DNA of 35,362 nucleotides from Bacteroidales bacterium (GTDB taxonomy: Bacteria > Bacteroidota > Bacteroidia > Bacteroidales > JAADJA01): positions 1 to 35,362 of the forward strand of contig JAGQVE010000044.1 in assembly GCA_020438105.1 (NCBI GenBank), read 5' to 3'. A program made the position numbers and the translations under genes. The notes beneath the pieces were generated by a model. That model saw only the letters and a program-made list of their open reading frames with translations. It searched no databases and had not been told where the DNA came from. Positions 16,977-23,355 of the stretch are shown piece after piece. Numbering within the stretch: position 1 is the stretch's first letter; each line of letters starts with the position of its first letter.

Positions 16977-17014
16977 AAAATCCGCTCTTGAAAATTCAAC
17001 GGCGGATTTTTAAT
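16977..17014 (+). terminator. Rho-independent terminator after msrBA
   Basis: AAAATCCGC (16977-16985) pairs with GCGGATTTT (17002-17010) as a 9-base stem; an inner TTGA/TCAA helix closes the loop, and the stem runs into a T-rich tail. It begins 12 bases after the stop codon. Confidence 0.8.
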
Positions 17015-17058
17015 TTATAACTGGATTTAGCAAACTCATTATCATTCATTGCATCGAT

Positions 17059-18105
17059 TTGTCTACTTTTGTGGATCGAATTGCTAAAAATGCTGTTGTG
17101 CAAAAATCGGATTACACAAATCTTTTCGACTCGTTCAATAATCTCAATGTTTTGATCATTGGCGATGTGATGGTTGATTCCTACATCTGGGGGCAGGTTA
17201 ACCGGATTTCACCGGAGGCGCCCGTGCCCATTGTTGCTGTAAAACAACGCGAAAACAGGCTGGGCGGGGCAGCCAATGTGGCGCTAAACATCAAAGCGCT
17301 GGGAGCACGTCCGATCTTGTGTTCAGTGGTGGGCGATGATCAGAAGGGGGCAGAGTTCACTGGTTTGCTTGAAGCAGAGGGAATGGAAAGCAGCGGAATT
17401 GTTAAAAGCAACGAAAGGATTACCACAACCAAGTTCCGAGTGATTGGGAATAAAATGCAGCTTTTACGGGTGGATGAGGAGGACGACAAAGAATTAAGTT
17501 CTACAGAGTTTCAGGCGCTGGTAAGCTGTTTTGATAAGCTGGTTTCCAAAGAAAAAATTGATGTTATCATCTTTCAGGATTATGACAAAGGGGTGATCAG
17601 CGCTGAGCTAATTGATCATGTTGTTGCGGCAACGAATGATCGGAATATCCCGGTTACCGTTGATCCAAAAAAGAAAAACTTTGGCGATTATAAAGGGGTG
17701 AGTTTGTTTAAACCCAACTTGAAGGAACTGCGCGAAGGACTGAATTTGAGTGTTGACCCAACTATTGCAAACGATTTAAATCATGCGGCAGATAATCTTC
17801 GTCAATTGCTGCAATCCGAAATTGTTTTGATCACCTTATCGGAGCATGGCATTTATGTCGACCGGAAAATTAACGGAAAGCACGAGTATCATATGCTTCC
17901 TTCGCATGTACGTGCCGTTTCGGATGTTTCGGGTGCCGGCGACACGGTGATCAGCGTAGCTTCTGTTTGTTTGGCTTCAGGAATAGGTTCCGAAGAATTG
18001 GCATTCATCGCTAATTTGGCCGGTGGGCAGGTATGTGAGAAAGTGGGTGTGGTGCCGGTGGATAAGATGCGTTTGATGGAAGAAGTAATCCGCTTAAGGT
18101 GCTAA
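17059..18105 (+). CDS. rfaE1: D-glycero-D-manno-heptose-7-phosphate kinase (PfkB family)
   Basis: Phosphorylates heptose 7-phosphate at C1 in the ADP-heptose route to lipopolysaccharide core. Up to 348 residues. Diagnostic blocks are IIGDVMVDSYIWGQVNRISP followed by EAPVPIV, GGAANVALNIKALGA, the Lys/Asn loop VDPKKKNFGDYKG with FKPN, and the PfkB catalytic signature DVSGAGDTVI near residue 292. The nucleotidyltransferase domain fused in E. coli HldE is absent, so that step needs a separate gene. The start is uncertain: no ATG precedes the kinase domain. TTG 17059 is the longest choice, but a perfect -7 box (TACTTTTG, 17064-17071) overlaps it, which favours GTG 17098 (335 residues). The kinase domain itself starts near LFDSFNNLNVLII. 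Confidence 0.92.
   Translation: MSTFVDRIAKNAVVQKSDYTNLFDSFNNLNVLIIGDVMVDSYIWGQVNRISPEAPVPIVAVKQRENRLGGAANVALNIKALGARPILCSVVGDDQKGAEFTGLLEAEGMESSGIVKSNERITTTKFRVIGNKMQLLRVDEEDDKELSSTEFQALVSCFDKLVSKEKIDVIIFQDYDKGVISAELIDHVVAATNDRNIPVTVDPKKKNFGDYKGVSLFKPNLKELREGLNLSVDPTIANDLNHAADNLRQLLQSEIVLITLSEHGIYVDRKINGKHEYHMLPSHVRAVSDVSGAGDTVISVASVCLASGIGSEELAFIANLAGGQVCEKVGVVPVDKMRLMEEVIRLRC
17064..17071 (+). promoter_or_regulatory. -7 element TACTTTTG at the rfaE1 start
   Basis: Exact TAnnTTTG box, overlapping the first codons of the longest reading frame. If used, transcription would start near 17078 and the GTG at 17098 would be the start codon. No clear TTG partner is seen upstream. Confidence 0.4.
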
Positions 18106-18112
18106 TTCAGAA

Positions 18113-18142
18113 TTTGTCTTGATAAAAATATAATTAAATTTG
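18113..18142 (+). promoter_or_regulatory. Promoter for porT
   Basis: TTTG at 18113-18116 and TAAATTTG at 18135-18142 are separated by 18 bases, close to the Bacteroidota consensus. Transcription would begin near 18149. Confidence 0.55.
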
Positions 18143-18175
18143 CCCGAAAATAATTAATAGGTTGTCCCGTTAGTA

Positions 18176-18961
18176 TTGATCAAAATAGATAAGTATTTGA
18201 ATTTCCGTCAAACAATCATATCTGCAATCCTTTTACTGATTATTCCCTTTGGCTTACTGGCGCAAAGCAGCAGGGTGGAAAACATGCCCACCTATGATTA
18301 CGCCAAGTATCATTTCGGATTTGTATTGGCTGTTAATCAAATGCACTTTTCAATTAAACCCACAGAAGGGTTATATTATAAAACCTTTGATGCAGTACAA
18401 GCCAAGGAAATTAATGCCGATTCAGCGATGATCTATTCCGTAGAAGACGAGCCATCCATGGGATTTACGGTGGGTATTGTCAGCAATCTGCGACTTGGTG
18501 AATATTTTGATCTGCGGTTTATTCCATCCCTTTCTTTTGGCGAACGCAACCTGAATTATCGTTTTTTAAAATACCGGGATGGCAATTCTGAAATTGTAGA
18601 AATTCAGAAAAATGTTCCTTCAACTTATATTGAAACGCCATTACATCTGAAGTATAAATCCAAACGATTAAACAACCTGAGAGCTTATTTGCTTACGGGG
18701 CCTAACCTCAGGATCGACCTGGCATCAGAAGCCAAAAAGCGGCAGGATGCTGCTGAAGTGCAGGTTAAACTCAAACAACTGGATGCAGCCTGGGATTTGG
18801 GTGTGGGATTTGATTTTTATTTTGAGTGGTTCAAGCTCGGCACCGAACTCAAAATGTCGTACGGATTTTTTGATGTGTTAAAACACGAAAACAATATTTA
18901 CACCCTGGGTATTGACCAATTGAGGTCGAAGATCTTCCAGGTTTCATTTACTTTTGAATAA
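18176..18961 (+). CDS. porT: PorT-like outer-membrane beta-barrel protein (type IX secretion)
   Basis: 261 residues from a TTG start, which is the earliest codon that includes the whole signal peptide; TTG 18197 would also retain it. The signal runs to about residue 30 (IISAILLLIIPFGLLAQ). The mature N-terminus, YAKYHFGFVLAVNQMHFSI, is the PorT hallmark, followed by GFTVGIVSNLRLGEYFDLRFIPSLSF, then YIETPLHLKYKSKR and the terminal strand KIFQVSFTFE with aromatic end. PorT is an outer-membrane barrel required for the T9SS, which exports the sorting-domain proteins at 0.4-3.1 kb. The next gene starts 14 bases after its stop. Assigned by pattern; another PF13568-type porin is the alternative. Confidence 0.82.
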   Translation: MIKIDKYLNFRQTIISAILLLIIPFGLLAQSSRVENMPTYDYAKYHFGFVLAVNQMHFSIKPTEGLYYKTFDAVQAKEINADSAMIYSVEDEPSMGFTVGIVSNLRLGEYFDLRFIPSLSFGERNLNYRFLKYRDGNSEIVEIQKNVPSTYIETPLHLKYKSKRLNNLRAYLLTGPNLRIDLASEAKKRQDAAEVQVKLKQLDAAWDLGVGFDFYFEWFKLGTELKMSYGFFDVLKHENNIYTLGIDQLRSKIFQVSFTFE

Positions 18962-18975
18962 TCCAATCCACCGGT

Positions 18976-19662
18976 ATGGTTGCAAAACGTACACAACAAT
19001 TGTTTGACACGCTTGTTGGCAAAGCTACGCTCAAACAAAAAGTTTATAGAAACACCCTCACCACCCTAAACATGCTTAAAAAAGGCATGGTTCAGCTCAC
19101 CACCAAATATGAGGAAGTGGAAACCGATCTGTCGAAAGAGATCCCATTCACTTTTAAGGACAGGAGCGAGTTTGAGGCTGAGCTTAAGTTTGCGGGTGAT
19201 ACCCTGGTGTTTATGATGCACACCAATGTATTTGAATTTCCGAGAGATCATACCGTCATGAAAACGCCTTATATCAACGAGGATATCGAAAGGAGTTACT
19301 GTGGTGTGATCAATATCTTTAATTTTTTGAGTGATTCATTCAAATACCAGCGCATGAACGATGCCGGGTATTTGATCGGGCGACTGTTTGTGAACAAGGA
19401 CATGCACTATTTTGTGGAAGGAAAACGGGAGCTGGGCTTTTTGTATTCCAATTTCGGAACCTCCGAGGTAAACGCTGAAAACATTGCAGATATCCTTGAA
19501 TCAGCCATTTATTACACCATTAATTTTGATTTGCTGGTGCCGCCTTATGACAATATCAAGGAGGTAATGGTTCAGGATTTCATCACTGCGCTCGACAGCA
19601 TGCAAATGAAAACAGGCAAGCGTATGGGCTTTAGGTTTCAGGCAGATATCAACGGGAAATAA
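18976..19662 (+). CDS. Conserved hypothetical cytoplasmic protein downstream of porT
   Basis: 228 residues, no signal peptide and no membrane segment. The N-terminus is basic (MVAKRTQQLFDTLVGKATLKQKVYRN, shown in part), the middle contains PFTFKDRSEFEAELKFAGDT and FMMHTNVFEFPRDH, and a block SYCGVINIFNFLSDSFKYQR precedes GRLFVNKDMHYFVEGKRELG. I do not recognise a family. The composition is that of a soluble alpha/beta protein. It begins 14 bases after porT and is probably in the same transcript, but nothing in the sequence shows that it belongs to type IX secretion. Confidence 0.85.
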   Translation: MVAKRTQQLFDTLVGKATLKQKVYRNTLTTLNMLKKGMVQLTTKYEEVETDLSKEIPFTFKDRSEFEAELKFAGDTLVFMMHTNVFEFPRDHTVMKTPYINEDIERSYCGVINIFNFLSDSFKYQRMNDAGYLIGRLFVNKDMHYFVEGKRELGFLYSNFGTSEVNAENIADILESAIYYTINFDLLVPPYDNIKEVMVQDFITALDSMQMKTGKRMGFRFQADINGK

Positions 19663-19699
19663 ATTTTTTTATAGAGGCTTACGAAATTTTTTAAAAATC

Positions 19700-19729
19700 T
19701 TGTTTTTTTAAAAAAAAGTAATACTTTTG
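19700..19729 (+). promoter_or_regulatory. Promoter of tRNA-Glu
   Basis: TTG at 19700-19702, exactly 19 bases, then TACTTTTG at 19722-19729: a full match to the Bacteroidota housekeeping promoter, of the form I recall before tRNA genes in this phylum. It gives a leader of about 90 bases before the tRNA. Confidence 0.8.
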
Positions 19730-19792
19730 CACTCCCAAATTTAAGATTCGTTCTTTGAAGAGATTCGAAATCAGTAATCAGAGATTGACACT

Positions 19793-19818
19793 GAACGCAG
19801 AACTTCGAACTCAGAACT
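19793..19818. repeat. Heptad repeat copy in the tRNA-Glu leader
   Basis: GAACGCAGAACTTCGAACTC followed by AGAACT consists of the same seven-base units as the tract at 7618-7760, here only four units, between the tRNA promoter and the tRNA. Confidence 0.6.
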
Positions 19819-19826
19819 AAAAATAT

Positions 19827-19898
19827 GGTCCGTTCGTCTAGGGGTTAGGACGCCAGGTTTTCATCCTGGTAACAGGGGTTCGATTCCCCTACGGACTA
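19827..19898 (+). tRNA. trnE: tRNA-Glu (anticodon TTC)
   Basis: 72 bases folding as a complete cloverleaf: acceptor GGTCCGT/ACGGACT (G-U at the first pair), D arm GTCT ... GGAC, anticodon stem CCAGG/CCTGG with loop TTTTCAT (anticodon TTC), variable TAAC, T arm AGGGG/CCCCT with loop TTCGATT, discriminator A. CCA is not encoded (ACA AAC follows). It has its own promoter upstream and a terminator directly after it. Confidence 0.96.
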
Positions 19899-19902
19899 CA
19901 AA

Positions 19903-19932
19903 CCCTGAAGGTATAAATCTTCGGGGTTTTTT
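19903..19932 (+). terminator. Terminator after tRNA-Glu
   Basis: CCCTGAAG (19903-19910) pairs with CTTCGGGG (19919-19926), an 8-base stem with one G-U, loop GTATAAAT, followed by six T. It ends 12 bases before the GIY-YIG start codon. Confidence 0.85.
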
Positions 19933-19944
19933 GTTATTAACCCG

Positions 19945-20192
19945 ATGTCATTTTATTCATACGTTTTATATAGCCCATCTTCTGGCCGTTACTACAAAGG
20001 TCATTTTCAAAACCTTGAAATACGGTTAAAGAAACACAATGCAAGAAAAACCCAATCAATTAATGCATTTATTCCATGGCATCTAGTATACCATGAAGTA
20101 TTTGCAACAAGAGAAAGGCCATTCAACGGGAAAAATACTTTAAAACTGCTGCCGGCCGAAGGTTCCTTGAAAAGGTAATTAATAATCCTTAA
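19945..20192 (+). pseudogene. GIY-YIG nuclease gene with a single-base frameshift
   Basis: The protein starts MSFYSYVLYSPSSGRYYKGH with the family's first strand (YVLYS) and RYYKGH in place of the more usual YYVG, then LEIRLKKHNARKTQS and PWHLVYHEVFATRE. Read as is, the frame then gives a nonsense tail ending KR at 20178. Shifting frame at the A run 20114-20116 (one A short) restores the normal family C-terminus, AIQREKYFKTAAGRRFLEKV, ending INNP with stop TAA at 20190-20192. The restored protein is about 82 residues, the usual size of this small GIY-YIG group. So the gene is either inactivated by a 1-base deletion or carries a sequencing error. It lies between tRNA-Glu and a second copy of the tRNA 3' end. 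Confidence 0.85.
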
Positions 20193-20320
20193 CAGGGGTT
20201 CCCCGCCCGACCGGACGACCGGAGTTATCAATTAATTTGCGGGAAATTAAAACTTCAAGATATTTAATTAGCTACATTTTACCGGTCGTTCGGGCGGGGA
20301 TTCACCCTACGGACTACAAA
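20190..20320 (+). repeat. Second copy of the tRNA-Glu 3' end, split by an insert
   Basis: TAACAGGGGTTC (20190-20201) equals bases 19870-19881 of the tRNA, and ATTCACCCTACGGACTACAAA (20300-20320, quoted whole with one extra A) equals 19883-19902. Together they give a 33-base copy of the tRNA T arm, acceptor strand and flanking AA. The copy lacks the 5' half, so it is not a gene. The GIY-YIG stop codon overlaps the first bases of this copy. Confidence 0.85.
20202..20299. mobile_element. 98-base palindromic insert (REP/MITE-like)
   Basis: The ends are CCCGCCCGACCGGACGACCGG at the left (20202-20222; the arm is quoted without its last base count) and ACCGGTCGTTCGGGCGGGG at the right (20281-20299). 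The reverse complement of the right arm matches the left except for a 4-base CCGG expansion. The 58-base AT-rich core carries no ORF. It sits exactly inside the T-loop of the tRNA remnant, and its arm words match the REP-like pair at 7633-7690. Confidence 0.7.
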
Positions 20321-20348
20321 AGCTCACTCTTTCAGGGTGGGCTTTTTT
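20321..20348 (+). terminator. Terminator following the tRNA remnant
   Basis: AGCTCAC (20321-20327) pairs with GTGGGCT (20337-20343) around a TCTTTCAGG loop (one G-U), then six T. It has the same position relative to the remnant as the first terminator has to the tRNA but a different stem sequence, so it was probably the original terminator of the tRNA gene before the cassette arrived. Confidence 0.75.
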
Positions 20349-20378
20349 GTTTTAAACAGGAAAAGTAGTTGAATTGAA

Positions 20379-23186
20379 TTAATCCTTCAGGCAGCGCACC
20401 GAGCGGGCTGCCGCTTTTTCATAGGGCCAGCGATGAACGTTATCTTTTGTAAAATGGAATCCGCGTCGCCAGGCATGATCTGCATCGGATTCGGTGGAGC
20501 TCCAAAAATATGCCCCTTCGGTCAGCCTGAAATATCCGCCAGTGTATTCAAGATAACCAGCCGGAAGCGCATTGAAGTTATAGAGATTAGTTCCGTTACC
20601 GTTTTGGGTCCAGCCGGTTTCACTTTTTGAATTGAGCCCTGCATCCAGTCCTCTCCAGCCGGCGGCATCCCATTCCGGGTCGCCAGCACCAAACTGTGAA
20701 TCGCTGCTCGCTTCCATTGTTTTCCATTCCTCATCGGTGGGGATGTGCCAGCCGTTCGGACAAATTCCCTGTGCTCCCGCTGTGTTGCTGTATTTCATCA
20801 TTTCATCCCAGGTATAGAGCCCTCCGAATATATCACAGTTTGTTTCGAGGTCGCCATAGCAATATTTTTCGATGGTGTCGTTTTGAGTTGCCGTATGCAG
20901 ACTGTCGATTTGAATCCCGATATTCAGGTTTTTTGCCATCCAGCATTGATCGCCAATTTGCACCGTAGGATAGCAGATCCCATTTATTGAATCCATAAAT
21001 ATTTCACCACATGTAAAAATGGTATCCCCAATGGGGGTCATCGAAATACTTCCGAGGTTTTTGATCAGGTGCAGGTTTTTGTCCTTATTGTCAATTTCGC
21101 CGTTAAAGTCAAGGTCGGCAGTGTAATAACCTTTCATTCCGGCAATTGCAGCCCAGGAATCAATATCTGAATCGGATACGGTATCGTTTTGGTTGATATC
21201 ACCGGCTTTCATGGCCCACACCCCAGTTGTCACCTCTGCCTGTGCATCTGAACCACCAAAAGCTTTATCGGCTAAATTGGTGAAATTGTAGCTGTAAATT
21301 CCAGCAGCCTGTGATAGTGCTTCTGCCGAGAGGATATCCAGGTGATTGCGGTGGCGCAAGACAATGAATAAACTATCCTTGAATTGATGCATGAACTTGA
21401 TTGTTGTTAGTCCCGATTCGTTGATCAGGTCCCCGTTTTGGCTGATTGGAAATGCCTTCCGGTAGAACCTGGAACAGGGGCATAAATTTCCAGCTGATGA
21501 ATAGTCATATAAGTCGATCAAAATCCAGTCTGAAATCGCGGTGGTCACTCCCTCACAAATGGAATCATTGCCATCGTAATTCCAGGGCGCCAGGTTGAAT
21601 GGTTGCTGCATGGGAAGCAGGTCTTTGTTTTGAAGCGTGGAAGTTAGCTTACCATCTGAATAAGCACCTTCCAGCCAAACTTTAACCTCAAGTCCCCACG
21701 TAGGCCCAAAAAGCTGGCCCGATTCAAAAGCGCCGATATCGATGGTATCGTTGCAGATTCTGGGGCGGCCGGCTAAATCGGTTTCCGTAGCAGGTGAAAT
21801 TGATGGATCACCGGCATTAATACAAGAGCTTCCTTCTGCAAGATCAAAGGCAAACATTCCGTCAGCCACAAAAAGCGGATCTTCTAGGATGTTGTTGCTC
21901 CCCGTACCTGCCCATCCACCGGGATAATTTGAATAATTCAGCTCAATTCCACCTACTGGGTCATCAATTTCATCCGGTGAATTATTATAAAAAATGCAGG
22001 AATTAATATCCACTGTTTCGTTAAATGGATTTGACAGGAAGGAAATGGCTGCACCGCCTACTCCGGCTGAATTCCCTGCGATGGTGGATTGAAGAATATA
22101 CAAATCAGCATCCACATTTTCAAAATACAAACCTCCGCCCATATTGGCAGCTTGGTTTGTGCTCAATAACAGGTTTCGAAGTTGAATACCATGTATGAAA
22201 TTCACCTTTTCGACGTAGATCCCGGCACCGTTATTGGCACAAATGTTATTTGAAACTTCCGTGTTAAAAAGATTGGTAGCACCGTCGGCCAGGTAAATTC
22301 CGCCACCATCAATGAATGCTTCATTGTGGGCAATTTTTGAATCTCTGATCTCCTGAACATCCACATTGGTGCGCAAATAAACTCCTCCACCATAATCTGC
22401 CGAATTATTTTCAATGGTGCAATTTTCGATCAAACAAGCTGCATAAGCATGAATTCCACCACCAAAATCGGTGGGTCCGTTTTGCGTAATCGTCAAATTT
22501 GTAAAGCTTGCATATCCATCCGAAGAACTGCTGAATATCCCGCCACCGGCATTGTTGGTGATGCTGCCATTGGAAATTTCCTGTGTGCCACCGCTGTCGA
22601 AATTAAATTCGAGACCGCGACCGCCATTGTCGTGTATATCAAAATCTGATAATAGAAAATCCATATTACAGCAGTTATCAGACATCATTATTCCTGCATC
22701 ACTATTATTGTAAACTTCAATATTGTTGAAATAAGCAGAACTGTGCTGGATGTGCATTCCGGTTAAATTATTTCGTATACGGCTATCTGAAACCGAAACA
22801 CTGCCTGTATAAAAAGTCAAAATACCAACCGAGGCATTTTCGATGGAGCAAAACTTAAAAGTGGAATGGTTGTATTCCCATATGCCAACAATTTGAAATC
22901 CTTCCCAGGACCCCATATTGCATTTGAATGATACACTATCTGCTGCTGTTCCGTTCACCTCAAGGGTTCCGTTAACTAAAAACTCAATCCCCGGCTGGAA
23001 TATAATCTCGCAACCGGCTTCAATACTTAAAGTTTGACCATAGTCGACAGAGATGGCATTTTGAACGAGATACGGACTCCCGGCTGCATCCCAGATACCA
23101 CTAACTGCTCCGCCCGGCACCGGTGTTTGAGGATATATTGACTGGCCAACGAAAAATAGCATAGCCAGCATCAGGTAATTTTTCAT
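20379..23186 (-). CDS. Secreted beta-helix / dockerin-like / FISUMP-domain protein
   Basis: About 935 residues from ATG 23186 (MKNYLMLAMLFFVGQSIYPQ signal; the frame extends upstream but without a reason to). Residues about 25-500 are a right-handed beta-helix: repeated GGGIY/NNxA turns such as NNAGGGIFSSS, DFGGGIHAYA, DYGGGVYLR, IDGGGIYLAD, NMGGGLYFEN. Near residue 680-730 are two calcium-loop pairs, GDINQNDTVSDSDIDSW and DLDFNGEIDNKDKN, like a dockerin. The last about 190 residues are a FISUMP domain (VQIGDQCWMAKNLNI; CPNGWHIPTDEEW; FWSSTES; ARSVRCLKD). No T9SS sorting tail is visible. Likely extracellular, role in adhesion or polysaccharide contact being a guess. Confidence 0.87.
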   Translation of the reverse strand: MKNYLMLAMLFFVGQSIYPQTPVPGGAVSGIWDAAGSPYLVQNAISVDYGQTLSIEAGCEIIFQPGIEFLVNGTLEVNGTAADSVSFKCNMGSWEGFQIVGIWEYNHSTFKFCSIENASVGILTFYTGSVSVSDSRIRNNLTGMHIQHSSAYFNNIEVYNNSDAGIMMSDNCCNMDFLLSDFDIHDNGGRGLEFNFDSGGTQEISNGSITNNAGGGIFSSSSDGYASFTNLTITQNGPTDFGGGIHAYAACLIENCTIENNSADYGGGVYLRTNVDVQEIRDSKIAHNEAFIDGGGIYLADGATNLFNTEVSNNICANNGAGIYVEKVNFIHGIQLRNLLLSTNQAANMGGGLYFENVDADLYILQSTIAGNSAGVGGAAISFLSNPFNETVDINSCIFYNNSPDEIDDPVGGIELNYSNYPGGWAGTGSNNILEDPLFVADGMFAFDLAEGSSCINAGDPSISPATETDLAGRPRICNDTIDIGAFESGQLFGPTWGLEVKVWLEGAYSDGKLTSTLQNKDLLPMQQPFNLAPWNYDGNDSICEGVTTAISDWILIDLYDYSSAGNLCPCSRFYRKAFPISQNGDLINESGLTTIKFMHQFKDSLFIVLRHRNHLDILSAEALSQAAGIYSYNFTNLADKAFGGSDAQAEVTTGVWAMKAGDINQNDTVSDSDIDSWAAIAGMKGYYTADLDFNGEIDNKDKNLHLIKNLGSISMTPIGDTIFTCGEIFMDSINGICYPTVQIGDQCWMAKNLNIGIQIDSLHTATQNDTIEKYCYGDLETNCDIFGGLYTWDEMMKYSNTAGAQGICPNGWHIPTDEEWKTMEASSDSQFGAGDPEWDAAGWRGLDAGLNSKSETGWTQNGNGTNLYNFNALPAGYLEYTGGYFRLTEGAYFWSSTESDADHAWRRGFHFTKDNVHRWPYEKAAARSVRCLKD

Positions 23187-23355
23187 ACTCATGCGTAGTT
23201 GGGAATTCAAATGTAGGTAATTATTTTTTATTCTGTTTTGGAGCATTTTCCAGCATATAAATTCGTAAATAATACCTTATTTTGAAACTAATCTAAATGA
23301 ATTGTAAAACTTGTTAATTCCTGAACAAAATTAGCCTTTCCTTGTTCTGTTGGCG

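Noticed and set aside
20190..20320. A second tRNA gene
   Set aside because: Only the T arm and acceptor 3' strand are present, and these are split by a 98-base insert; no D or anticodon arm exists.
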